DNA from: Hsuehochloa calcarea
Taxonomy: Eukaryota > Streptophyta > Magnoliopsida > Poales > Poaceae
Direction: 5' to 3'
Length of the DNA stretch: 64,000 nucleotides
NCBI GenBank assembly: GCA_036346395.1
Contig: CM070604.1
Span: 52,603,003-52,667,002 of the forward strand
Made by a program: the position numbers and the translations under genes
Shown: in pieces, positions 45,801-56,292 of the stretch
How the letters are laid out: the number at the start of each line of letters is the position of its first letter
Position numbering within the stretch: position 1 is the stretch's first letter
Notes under the pieces: model-generated
Told to the model about the DNA's origin: nothing
The model's database searches: none
What the model saw: the letters and a program-made list of their open reading frames with translations, nothing else

Positions 45801-46249
45801 GACACCATAAAAACCTCACCTTGGAGGCTCTCCATGGCGGCAATCTCCACGGGCACAGGCCCGGTCAGATGGTTCACGTCGAGGTAAAGGTCGGTGAGCT
45901 CGGACAGGTTCCCAATCTCCCGCGGTATGGCCCCCCTGATGCCGTTGTAGTGGAGGTACAGCCCCGTGAGCCGCCGGAGCCCGGCGATCGCCGGCGGTAG
46001 GGTGCCGGAGAGCCCGCGGCCCTGCAGCGAGATGGCCGTGACGCGGCCGCCGCCGTCGCAGGTGACACCGACGAAGGAGCCGCCGCAAGGTTCGCCGGAG
46101 CGGTCCCACGAGCCCAGCACCCGGCCCGCCGGGTCCAGGGCCGCCTTGAGCGCCATCAGCAAGCGTGCCTCCTCCTCGTTGCGCGCTGAGGCGACAAGAA
46201 CGGACAGGAGGAGGAGCAGGAGGGGGGAGAGGACGCGTGCGGCCGCCAT
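42865..46249 (-). CDS. LRR receptor-like kinase with pseudokinase features (LRR-IV-like)
   Basis: Four exons on the minus strand: 46249-45820, 44666-44406, 44322-43447 and 43334-42865. They give 678 residues, all in phase with GT-AG introns. Order: signal peptide (residues 1-22), LRR N-cap (LLMALKAALDP...CGGSFVGVTCD), about six LRRs (for example LRRLTGLYLHYNGIRGAIP), a Cys pair, a membrane segment near 306-330 (GVLIVGVVAVVTGAAFCGIF), then a kinase-like domain from about 396. VAVKS keeps the ATP-binding Lys. The glycine loop is GKSSFAATYKG, the HRD loop is HQNISAEK, and the DFG position reads IPG, so the catalytic Asp residues are missing. The APE motif (LAPEYATTG) is intact. It resembles the Arabidopsis At5g51560 group by memory. 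It is likely plasma-membrane-located and signals without its own catalysis. Confidence 0.9.
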
Positions 46250-46351
46250 TGGAGCAGGACTTGAAAGCTCCGAAGTGAGGGGAGAGTAGTACCGAGCAAG
46301 CAGTGGGGAGAGAGAGAGAGAGGAGTGTGTAGTGTGTAGAAAAGTACTCAC

Positions 46352-46358
46352 TATATAT
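46352..46358 (-). promoter_or_regulatory. TATA box of the receptor-like gene
   Basis: TATATAG on the minus strand, about 105 bp upstream of the ATG. A (GA)n/(CT)n run lies between them (about 46308-46323), a common element of plant 5' leaders. Confidence 0.55.
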
Positions 46359-46508
46359 TCGAGGGTTCGGGATTCTCGAAATTTGGATACTATTGCCCCC
46401 CTACGCAACCAAAATTTTAAAACCAGCTCTCCGAGCAATAAAATTCCTGATTTAGCCCCTGCACCACCAAAATTTCATAACTATCTATTCTAGCCTTAAA
46501 ATTTCTAA

Positions 46509-46954
46509 AAGCATCTATAATAGTTTGTTTCTTAATTTGTTACTAAGAGGAAAAAAGTACCCAATCTAATATAAAAAAATAAGTCTCCCAATTGATTGTT
46601 TTTTCAACTTATGTCTAAGACTTTAATTGCTACAAGTATGCATGATTCTTGATGATCAATAATGAAGTACAATTTTGTGTTCTACATGTTTTGACCCATT
46701 TATCATATCAATAATGAAGTCGAGCTGCACAAGTGATCTGGTGGATATTTTTCTTGGAGACAGTTGGACCCACAAACACGTTTTTATGTAACAAGTAAGT
46801 CTCCAATAGAGTATTTGGTTGTTTCTTGTGTCTTAATATTAATAATTTGCTAGTTTCTTATCTAAAAACAACCTCACATTCTCTCATCCAAATCATCTAA
46901 ATGCTGATGTGGCAACCCCTTAGTAACAAGTGACATGGATTGTTGTAGATGCTC
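46509..46954. mobile_element. Tourist-like MITE upstream of the receptor-like gene
   Basis: 446 bp from AAGCATCTATAATAGTTTG to GGATTGTTGTAGATGCTC, flanked by TAA at 46506-46508 and 46955-46957. Same family as 17991-18304; the interior, including CATCTAAATGCTGATGTGGC, matches in the opposite orientation. Confidence 0.87.
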
Positions 46955-46957
46955 TAA

Positions 46958-48160
46958 CGTAACCCCTTTTTCGTGCGTACTGCGTCCCCAAGCCGCAGTA
47001 GGCAAGATACTGAAGCACCCGATCATGGCCAGAATGTAGGTCTTTGAAGACCCAATCAGAAGAATGAGGTGTCTTTGCATGCCCGTCTACAGCAGTAGCA
47101 AAAGGAGAGAGAAAGGAAGATATAGGAAAGAAAAAGAAAAGGAAAAAATCCAAATTAAATTAAATTTCAAGAAAAATCCATAAAATCCTTGGAACATGAA
47201 TAGATTTAATAAAATAATTTTGAATTTAATTTAAGTTTATTTTATTCATTTAAAATATTATCCATTTTCTAAAATTTACAATTAAGCTTTAATTAATCCG
47301 ATAAAATACAAATGATTTTTTAAAGCTTTCAAAAGACTCTGAAAAATGGGAAAACTCAAAAGAAATTAAAATAACCCAAAGGAAATACAAGGTTTAATTT
47401 AATTTAATTTGGGCTTGAATCGAGGTATAAATTATGAATTGAGCTCATGGTTTAATATGTATTTGGGTTTGAATCGAGGAATGGTTTACAATTTTTAATT
47501 TAAATTATGGAATTTCCATTCTCGATTCATCCTTTCGATCCTAATTTGTTTGTACAAGGTAGAATTCATTATGGAATTCCTTTGCTTTGAAGATGATTAT
47601 CGCTGCGCTTTTGTTTCTTGGTTCCTCCAAAATTAGAATGCATATGAAAAGAAAGGAACATTGTGGAAGTATGCCCAAACCATTGAGCATACTTTGTAAG
47701 AATCTTTCTTTTTTTCTGTTACAGTTTCCTCATAGAACTATTTTTATTGGGCCATTAATGGTAAAAAATAAATCATTGTATTTTTTCCTCAGCAATCAAT
47801 CCAAAGGGACATTAACATCAAGGTTCTTGATCATATTACCTCACTATGGTGGAGTTAAAGCAGAGTACCTTATGGAGCTTCTACATAATACAATTGAAGG
47901 GGTTGAGAACGCTTGTTGTGATTATGAAGATGCCCTAAAATGTTAGCAGTCCAGAGGAAGTTGTGAGATAATCCAAATATGCTATACTTTTCCCTACTTC
48001 TGGAAAACGATCTTTGGCTGATGAGATGGCTAATAGTGATTTTGGCGGGGACATGTATTGGGTCTCGAGAAACCCGAAGGTCAGTTGACTGCTAATCGAC
48101 CGAAGGTAAAGTGCGAGGCACGGAACCAGAACTACATTAGAGTCCGCGGACAGAACCACA
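46958..48160. other. Intergenic, AT-rich; repeat-derived and one weak open frame
   Basis: 47130-47345 is similar to 62950-63185 (AAATCCTTGGAAC.TGAATAGA and TTAAGCTTTAATTAATCC), so it is part of the same gypsy-LTR-like family. An open frame at 47587-47946 ends in GGVKAEYLMELLHNTIEGVE and DYEDALKC. That stretch looks protein-like but is not recognised. Nothing else is supported. Confidence 0.35.
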
Positions 48161-49208
48161 TTACACGTGGTCACATGGTATGATTGTTCGGTTAATTGCT
48201 TTAGTCATCCTCGCTACTACTACAGTACACCGCGACACAAGCATCCGGACTAAGTAAGTATACATGCCTTTAGGGGATAGTAAAAAAACATGGCGGGTAG
48301 AACAGGGGACTACTACGGGATGGCCCGACCTACTGCGTGGACCAGAGCCATTTTCCCTTCCTTGCGAGCTGGCGTTGTACTCCTCGTCGGCCTCCTTGGC
48401 CTTGGCCGCTATTTCTTTCTTTTTCTCGCGCTCCCTCTCGTGAGCCTCACACTTCCTGCGCCTGCACCTCGAGATGAGCTTTTGTCTCCCGACAGATACG
48501 CTCATTTTGCTTTTTGTTGCGGCGGTCCTCCTCCCAGATCTCGTGGACCCTTTTGGTATTCCACTCCTCGTAGTCGATTTGCCACTGGTCGCGTAGGTGG
48601 ATCTCTTGGTCGATCCACTTGTGATAGCCACATAGCGGATACAAGGACTACGGGTAGACAGGAGAGGTTGTTAGTGCATACTTTGAAAGAGGAATGGTGG
48701 GGGAATAAACTGTCCTTACCGGCTGCCGATAGCTGCTCGTGTCCCAACGACTGTAGGGATAGTCACAAAAGTAGTTAGCACAACCCTAGTAACGCATGCC
48801 TAGGTTGAGACACTGCTTGAACTTGGAGAACCTGCATGATCTCCGCATCAACAGAGGAGCGGCGTCTCCCCCTCGGGCGGTGTTGCGGCGAAGGATCGGT
48901 TGGAATGTTCTGGTAGGGCTTGCTGCTACAGGGGGGGCATCATTGCGGGGAGGTGCCCTCCTAGCACGCTCCCTTTGTTCGTCTCGGGCCAGAGCAGCCC
49001 TTACAAGTTCGCAGATGTTGTCCCTTTGCTTCTTCATCTGAGCAAAATTGTGTTGAACTATTGATGCAGGAGAACCCGCCGGAGGAAGGGTACTACTTAT
49101 ATGCCGAGCTGGCCTTGCGTGCGGCTGAGTTGTAATTGGGTTGAAGGAAATTCGCGTCCGCGAGGCAGCGATCCCGAGGAGGACTCGTCGGGTCACGTCA
49201 CTGCGCAA
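48160..49208 (-). pseudogene. C-terminal remnant of a TE-associated gene (probable PMD/GRF-type)
   Basis: Two charged segments lie on the minus strand. 49208-48786 has NFAQMKKQRDNICELVRAAL followed by ARDEQRERARR. 48644-48447 has YPLCGYHKWIDQEIHLRDQW, then a Glu/Lys/Arg-rich coiled-coil-like stretch (EEDRRNKKQNERICRETKAH). The second resembles the region after a GRF zinc finger in plant TE-encoded proteins. The frames are not joined. The link to the PMD fragment upstream at 50620-51460 is inferred from strand and order. Confidence 0.35.
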
Positions 49209-50520
49209 AGCTGCCTCGTTGGGTCATGTCGCTGCGCAAAGCTGACTCGTCAGGTCACGTCGCTACGCAAAGCTGCTTCGCCGGGTCACGTCGCTGCGCA
49301 AAGATGACTCGTCGGATCACGTCGCTGCGCAAAGCTACCTTGTCGGGTCTCGTCGTCCTGAAAAGCTGGGGAGGTGGAGTTTTCATTTCCCTCTGAGCGA
49401 CTTGTGATAGTCGCTCAACGGTTGGGTGATTACTTCACGTCTCACTCAACCGCTGGGTGATTTAAAATAATAACATTATTATTTTATTAATCTGATTGAA
49501 ATAATTGTGGAGGAATAAATAAGAATTTTTGTAGGTAATACATTTAGCAAATCTTATTTTTTTAGGTTGCTAATTTTATTTGAAATAAAAGCGTGTTGAC
49601 AGAGTTGGTTTGTCCATTTATGATATTTGTATATTCTTAAGGGTACAAAATCTGTTAGACTCGCAATAACATTCATGAAGGACTGAGATGCATAGATAAA
49701 GAGTAAACATTACAATCTCATTACCACTGAACTTCTACTTGGTAAGAACAACATATAATAGAAGAAAGACCGCAAAACTAATTATCTTAACTAATTTTTG
49801 AAGCATTTTCTCAACTCTTTCCATCCACTTATCTAGTCTTTTAAGTATATTCTCTTCATTTTGTATTGGTTGATTAGAGGGACGAGCCATTGGATAAAAT
49901 GCAGCAACACTACAGGAATTGTCATGCAAGGCAGCAATTTGCATTGCAATATCTCGAACCACTGGAACAATTTCATCAACCCATTGCCAAAACCGACATG
50001 TTGTATTCTGGAAAAGAGTTACAACTTCAAATGAAAATAAAACAACATGCTATTTCGAATAGAATTCATTTGGGGTGATTTTCCACAAGTTATCGTAAGA
50101 TTTGAACACTCGAGATGGATTCGTTGGCGTATGCGAGGTGAACACATCCGCCGAATCCCTGCAACGAGGCCAAACCAGGTGCTATCGCAGTGATTCTAAT
50201 TGTCTGCTCACTCGAAAGTTAGATGAGGCCGAAGACATCCCGTTTAAGACAGGAAGAAAAGAGAAGATGAAGTGAATAGTGAGGTGAATGGTAGACAATG
50301 CATCCACATACAGCCAGTGCCTAAATTGTAATTGGGTTGATAGAAATTCACGTCCGCGAGGCAGCGGCCCCGAGGAGGAATCATGCGGCAGTGTTGCGTC
50401 ATGTCACTGCAGGAAGCAGACTCGTCGAGTCACGTCACTGCGCAAAGATGCCTCGTTAGGTCACATCGTCCTGAAAAGCTGGGGAGGTAGAGTTGTCATT
50501 TCCCTCTGAAAAGTTTGTGC
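49125..50520. repeat. Direct duplicate flanks (49125-49410 and 50320-50520) around a 0.9-kb insert
   Basis: TAATTGGGTTGA.(A/T)(A/G)GAAATTC, CGTCCGCGAGGCAGCG, CCCGAGGAGGA, the 31-bp repeats and CTGAAAAGCTGGGGAGGT occur in both. Between them, 49411-50319 is AT-rich with no recognised gene. Confidence 0.75.
49185..49370. repeat. 31-bp tandem repeat, about six units
   Basis: The unit is TCGTCGGGTCACGTCGCTGC + GCAAAGCTGCC (31 bp), starting at 49185, 49216, 49247, 49278, 49309 and a degenerate 49340. A shorter, more diverged array lies at about 50384-50480. The period is not a multiple of three, so it is not coding. Confidence 0.92.
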
Positions 50521-50619
50521 GGTAGAGTTTGGTCTTTTCGGTCCGAGCATATTTTGTGTCAATAAATCATAATGTCACAATGACATTACATAACATTTAG
50601 CACAACGTTATAATATCTT

Positions 50620-51460
50620 TTATCCATAAATAAACGGTAATGTGAGATACGTTCGAAAGGAATGCATAGACACATACTGATGACTATAACTCGCAGTTGA
50701 CATACCTAGCTCCCTGCCCGTACTGCGCTGAGAGGTATCGCACAACCCTCGGTACGTGGCGTAAGGCACTGCGGATTCCCAACTGTACTGTGGCACCTCG
50801 TCGGGCCAGGCGTCCACCAAAAACTCTACGAGATGGATGTAGCTAAGGTACACACAATCTCCCCGAGTCATAGGAAAGAGGATCCATCCGAATAGGAACA
50901 ATAGGTACACGAGGAAGTGTATCCTCACTGCCTCCTCACTGCCTCCTCAGTCGCACGCACGGGGCAGGTCATGTACCCCCCATAGCCAGAAATATGGCAC
51001 ACCGCTATGTTCTTAGGGGTCGAGTGACCGAATCTGTCAGCCATACGCATCTTCCAGCCTACTTGTCTGGGAGGTGGAACTACTGGAAGACCGCGCAGCG
51101 GCAGACCTGTAAGCATAGCTACGTCTTCCAGAGCTACGGTCATCTCCCCCACCAGAAGTGGAAGGTGTGAATCTCCGGTCTCCAATGGTCCACAAGCGCA
51201 TATAGGAGCTCTGCGTCATACTGGAACGCGTGTGGTAGGTCCAACATGTGGGCAATAGGCAGGAGACCGGTGTCCCGTAGTTTTGGGATATACCGCTCAT
51301 CCAGAGGCCAGTGCTCTCTGGGGCACCTCAGGACCAAGCTCGGAGGGACGATGCCGAACGACCACGCCAGGCATCGGTGTCGCTCATCCCAGCGTGCATC
51401 AAGTAGCTCGTACGCGGCGTCAACTAGAGGCTACGTCATCTCCTGCCGAGAGTGAAACAA
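50620..51460 (-). pseudogene. Plant mobile domain (PMD, aminotransferase-like) gene fragment
   Basis: Minus strand, from 51430: LVLRCPREHWPLDERYIPKL, RDTGLLPIAHMLDLPHAF, LLYALVDHWRPEIHTFHF. After a frameshift come GEMTVALEDVAMLTGLPLRG and PVVPPPRQVGWK, and after another, IHFLVYLLFLFGWILFPMTR, YIHLVEFLVDAWPDEVPQYS and TYRGLCDTSQRSTG. This is the PMD, found in MAIN/MAIL1 proteins and in TE-encoded relatives. The frameshifts at about 51165 and 50930 and the repeat context point to a TE-derived pseudogene. Confidence 0.75.
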
Positions 51461-52722
51461 CATGTTAATACAATGCATTTAAGAAGGAAGCTAATGAGCA
51501 CAATCGCAGCACTCAGGGCTAACGATTTAGGGTTGGCGGTTTAGGGTTTAGCTATAGTGTTGTGACACCTGCTAAAACTTGTGCCTGACAGTAAAAAAGG
51601 GTTCCTAATATGTCTAGTCCAATTGTCTGTTTGTTTAATAACTTATAATTTGCAGGAAGAGGTCGTAAGTAATTCGTATCTTTTGTATATGTAGTAAGTA
51701 TGTATTTATATGTGCTTGGAGTATGTATTTAAATGGACCAAATATGTTTTCAGGAAGGGTTTTTAATATGTCCAGCTTAACATTGGTGTGGCATCGCGAA
51801 GCGTCACCCAACATCCTTGTCGGTGGAGGCGCGCGAGCGAATGAATCGAGAGTCGGGTCTAGAGATTCGGCATGCCATAAAAGCGAGCACTGCGAGCAAG
51901 GAGGGACAGCAGGGATGGGGCGACAGATATGCGGATGAGGGAGTGTCTCTTACCTAGAGTAGTCATGTGATACTAAACTTCCCACATTCCAGGTCACATG
52001 AAATCATGAAAACATAATTTCTGAAACCTTTCATCCTAATTTTCGAGACCTAAACCCTTAGTTTGTCGAGACAATTTCAAAACATATAAAATTATTTTAA
52101 AAAAATTACACAATCAAGTACACTGTGTAAAGAGGTTGAAAAAAATCATAATATTTGGACCTCATTTTCTATATTAGAAAATTCCTACAAATAATATACT
52201 TAAATTAATTTTTAAGAAAAAAATCAAAATGGATAAAATTCTAAAACAATTACACAAGCAAGTACACTGTGTCAGGAAGCTCCACAAAAAATTTATAAGT
52301 TTTTGAGCTCACTTGCTATATTTAGAAATTCCTCCAAAAATATACTTAAATGGACTTTTGAGAAAACTTGCTACGATGCGACCTCTTTGTAGTGTGGCGT
52401 ATGACGACTTCTTTGTTGTAGTCTGAGAGCACACGGTGGCTTCTGCATCGATGGCGTAGTAGGCGGGCCGAGGGGGCTAAAAATAGAATTTCGGACGTAA
52501 GGAGACTATATTTGGAATTGCAGTGGTCTAGGTGGCCAATAGTGTCCAAAATTCAGGATTCTCTGCCGATGTGGCAGAGGCTATAGTGTCATTGCGTCGA
52601 CAATCCTCAGCTGGGAGATTGAATGTGGACGGACGAGATCGATCACTGCAGTGTAATCAGGACATTATTTTTGCTACATTATTTACCTACAGCGTGCCTA
52701 TGCAGTGATTCGTTGCGGTGAT

Positions 52723-53682
52723 CAAGTTGACCAAATGGGCGGAACAACCCATTCTGGCGCGCAAACTAAACATGCCATGCCGTGCAGGCCCACGTGCCAC
52801 AGAGGCGGCCCAGACATGCCCCGTCGTCCTTTCGTGCAGTGCCGGGCTGGCACGAGCTCGTTTGGCCCAACAGGCCAAGGCACGACTCGTGAGCTCCTAC
52901 CAGGCCTGCTCGATCCCCCTACCCGACCGCCTCCTCTTTTACCCCGCTTTGCCGCGTCGCATGCACGACCGCACCGTACCATAAGCGCAAAAGCGCGTCG
53001 CCAGCGCAAGGCACACGGCGCAAGCCGCCTCCCACTTGTCTCCAGAGTTTGGCCCTCCACGGCCGCACGCCCGCCTTCTTCCTCTCCGACTCCCTCCCTC
53101 CTTCTTCCTCCGCGTCAAGCACTGGCCCTTCTTCCTCCGCCCCGCCCTCCTCTTGCTCTCCCGGCTCCTTCCTCCTCTTCCTCTTCGGCTCCCTCCTCTT
53201 CGGCTCTTCCTCTCCTGGCTCCCTCGGTCCCTCCTCTTCCTCTCCGGCTCCGTCCTTCTCTTCCTCCTCGGCTCCCTCCTCTTCAACTCTTCCTCTCCCA
53301 GCTCCCTCGGTCCCTCCTCTTCCTCTCCGGCTCTCCCTCTTTCTTCCTCCGCGCCGGGCGCCGGCCCTTCTTCCTCTACGCCGACGCCGACGCCGCCCCG
53401 GCCCCGCCCTCCTCTCCTCCTTGCCCGGCTCACCGGCTTCCTCCTTCTCCCTGGCTCCCTCGGCCGACGCTGCGCCCACATGTCGCGTGGGTCGTGCTGG
53501 GCTCATGTCATGCATGGCACGGCCAGACACTGTTCGTGTCGTGTCGTGCCGTGCCGGCCTGTTGTGTCGGTGTGGCAGCGCAGGCACGGCCCAAGCTATC
53601 GTGTCGTGCCGGCCCGACCCATGGACAATACGGGCCAGGCTAACAGTGTCGTGCCTCGGACCAGCCCGGCAGGCATGACCCA
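52723..53682. mobile_element. hAT-like non-autonomous element, copy A, right end lost
   Basis: Left end CAAGTTGACCAAATGGGC follows GCGGTGAT (52715-52722). The interior has subterminal GTGCCGTGCC/GGCACGGCC-type motifs and a long pyrimidine-rich minisatellite (53080-53450). The right end is cut at about 53682, where copy B begins after a 31-bp junction sequence. The large open frames on both strands here are compositional. Confidence 0.7.
53080..53450. repeat. Pyrimidine-rich minisatellite (CTCCTCTTCCTCTCCGGCTC)n
   Basis: Irregular 15-30-bp repeats of CTCCCTCCTCTTCCTCTTCG-type sequence. It is repeated at 55690-55960 in copy B. The strand asymmetry creates overlapping open frames of more than 200 codons without biological meaning. 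Confidence 0.85.
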
Positions 53683-53713
53683 TTTCCCCCACCAGGCTAA
53701 GTGATTATCACAT

Positions 53714-54065
53714 GGCAGACCTGTAAGCATAGCTACGTCTTCCAGAGCTACGGTCATCTCCCCCACCAGAAGTGGAAGGTGTGAATCTCCGGTCTCCAAT
53801 GGTCCACAAGCGCATATAGGAGCTCTGCGTCATCTTGGAGCAGCGTGTGGTAGGTCCAACATGTGGGCAATAGGCAGGAGACCGGTGTCCCGTAGTTTTG
53901 GGATATACCGCTCATCCAGAGGCCAGTGCTCTCTGGGGCACCTCAGGACCAAGCTCGGAGGGACGATGCCGAACGACCACGCCAGGCATCGGTGTCGCTC
54001 ATCCCAGCGTGCGTCAAGTAGCTCGTACGCGGCGTCAACTAGAGGCTACGTCATCTCCTGCCGAG
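53714..54065 (-). pseudogene. Truncated PMD fragment in copy B
   Basis: Repeats the LVLRCPREHWPLDERYIPKL to GEMTVALEDVAMLTGLP part of the PMD. It stops at the duplication junction, so it cannot encode a whole domain. Confidence 0.75.
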
Positions 54066-55334
54066 AGTGAAACAACATGTTAATACAATGCATTTAAGAA
54101 GGAAGCTAATGAGCACAATCGCAGCACTCAGGGCTAACGATTTAGGGTTGGCGGTTTAGGGTTTAGCTATAGTGTTGTGACACCTACTAAAACTTGTGCC
54201 TGACAGTAAAAAAGGGTTCCTAATATGTCTAGTCCAATTGTCTGTTTGTTTAATAACTTATAATTTGCAGGAAGAGGTCGTAAGTAATTCATTATCTTTT
54301 GTATATGTAGTAAGTATGTATTTATATGTGCTTGGAGTATGTATTTAAATGGACCAAATATGTTTTCAGGAAGGGTTTTTAATATGTTCAGCTTAACATT
54401 GGTGTGGCATCGCGAAGCGTCACCCAACATCCTTGTCGGTGGAGGCGCGCGAGCGAATGAATCGAGAGTCGGGTCTAGAGATTCGGCATGCCATAAAAGC
54501 GAGCACTGCGAGCAAGGAGGGACAGCAGGGACGGGGCGGATGAGGGAGTGTCTCTTACCTAGAGTAGTCATGTGATACTAAACTTCCCACATTCCAGGTC
54601 ACATGAAATCATGAAAACATAATTTCTGAAACATTTCATCCTAATTTTCGAGACCTAAACCCTTAGTTTGTCGAGATAATTTCAAAACATATAAAATTAT
54701 TTAAAAAAATTACACAATCAAGTACATTGTGTAAAGAGGTTGAAAAAAATCATAATATTTGGACCTCATTTTCTATATTAGAAAATTCATACAAATAATA
54801 TACTTAAATTAATTTTTAAGAAAAAAAATCAAAATGGATAAAATTCTAAAACAATTACACAAGTAAGTACACTGTGTCAGGAAGCTCCACAAAAAATTTA
54901 TAAGTTTTTGAGCTCACTTGCTATATTTAGAAATTCCTCCAAAAATATACTTAAATGGACTTTTGAGAAAACTTGCTCTGATGCACGACCTCTTGTAGTG
55001 TGGCGGTATGACGACTTCTTTGTTGTAGTCTGAGAGCACTGACGGTGGCTTCCTGCAGTCTGATGGCGTAGTAGGCGGGCCGAGGGGGCTAAAAATAGAA
55101 TTTCGGACGTAAGGAGACTATATTTGGAATTGCAGTGGTCTAGGTGGCCAATAGTGTCCAAAATTCAGGATTCTCTGCCGATGTGGCAGAGGCTATAGTG
55201 TCATTGCGTCGACAATCCTCAGCTGGGAGATTGAATGTGGGCCAGACGAGATCGATCACTGCGATTATGTCGAGACATTATTTTGCTACATTATTTACCT
55301 ACAGCGTGCCTATGCAGTGATTCGTTGCGGTGAT

Positions 55335-56284
55335 CAAGTTGACCAAATGGGCGGAACAACCCATTCTGGCGCGCAAACTAAACATGCCATGCCGTGCAGG
55401 CCCACGTGCCACAAAGGCGGCCCAGACATGCCCCGTCGTCCTTTAAATGCGGTCTGCGGTGCACGAGCTCGTTATTATGAGCCAAGGCACGACTCGTGAG
55501 CTCCTACCAGGCCTGCTCGATCCCCCTACCCGACCGCCTCCTCTTTTACCCGCGCTTTGCCGCGTCACGCTGCGCCTTCTGCCGTACGCATAGCGCAAGG
55601 GCGCCGTCGCCGCGCAAGGCACACGGCCGCTTGGCCGCCTCCCGCTTGTCTCCAGAGTTTGGCCCTCCACGGCCGCACGCCCGCCTTCTTCCTCTCCGAC
55701 TCCCTCCCTCCTTCTTCCTCCGCGTCAAGCACTGGCCCTTCTTCCTCCGCCCCGCCCTCCTCTTGCTCTCCCGGCTCCTTCCTCCTCTTCCTCTTCGGCT
55801 CCCTCCTCTTCGGCTCTTCCTCTCCTGGCTCCCTCGGTCCCTCCTCTTCCTCTCCGGCTCCGTCCTTCTCTTCCTCCTCGGCTCCCTCCTCTTCAACTCT
55901 TCCTCTCCCAGCTCCCTCGGTCCCTCCTCTTCCTCTCCGGCTCTCCCTCTTTCTTCCTCCGCACCGGGCGCCGGCCCTTCTTCCTCTACGCCGACGCCGA
56001 CGCCGCCCCGGCTCACCGGCTTCCTCCTTCTCCCTGGCTCCCTCGGCCGACGCTGCGCCCACATGTCGCGTGGGTCGTGCTGGGCTCATGTCATGCATGG
56101 CACGGCCGGTTCTTTATTCAGGTCGTAAATGTCGTCTTGGCTTCAACTGTTAATGTCGGTGTGGCGGTAGAGCACAGCCCAAGCTATCGTGTCGTGCCGG
56201 CCCGACCCATGGACAATACGGGCCAGGCTAACAGTGTCGTGCCTCGGACCAGCCCGGCAGGCATGACCCAGTTGGTCAGCTCTA
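55335..56284. mobile_element. hAT-like non-autonomous element, copy B, both ends present
   Basis: 950 bp. Left end CAAGTTGACCAAATGGGC; right end GACCCAGTTGGTCAGCTCTA, whose reverse complement is TAGAGCTGACCAACTGGGTC. The termini thus match over about 15 bp. The perfect 8-bp duplication GCGGTGAT (55327-55334 and 56285-56292) is the hallmark of hAT transposition. No transposase coding is seen. Confidence 0.85.
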
Positions 56285-56292
56285 GCGGTGAT

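Larger units (their letters stand above)
51100..53682. repeat. 2.6-kb tandem duplication, copy A
   Basis: Starts GGCAGACCTGTAAGCATAGC inside the PMD fragment and runs through AT-rich DNA into a hAT-like element. Copy B follows directly at 53714, offset 2614 bp. The hAT element is at the same relative position in both, so it inserted before the duplication. Confidence 0.92.
53714..56284. repeat. 2.6-kb tandem duplication, copy B
   Basis: Second copy of 51100-53682. It contains the truncated PMD fragment (53714-54065, minus strand), the AT-rich middle and the hAT-like element with both ends. It differs from copy A mainly at CAG/CTG sites and by a deletion in the hAT interior. Confidence 0.92.

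Noticed and set aside
49185..49370. Regular 31-bp repeats that could suggest a CRISPR array.
   Set aside because: Units are directly adjacent with no spacers, and the context is a plant nuclear genome.
52705..53704. Overlapping open frames of up to 312 codons on both strands (also 55496-56153).
   Set aside because: They lie in a pyrimidine-rich minisatellite within a hAT element. The translations are Ser/Pro/Leu or Arg/Glu/Gly repeats in all frames, as expected from composition.
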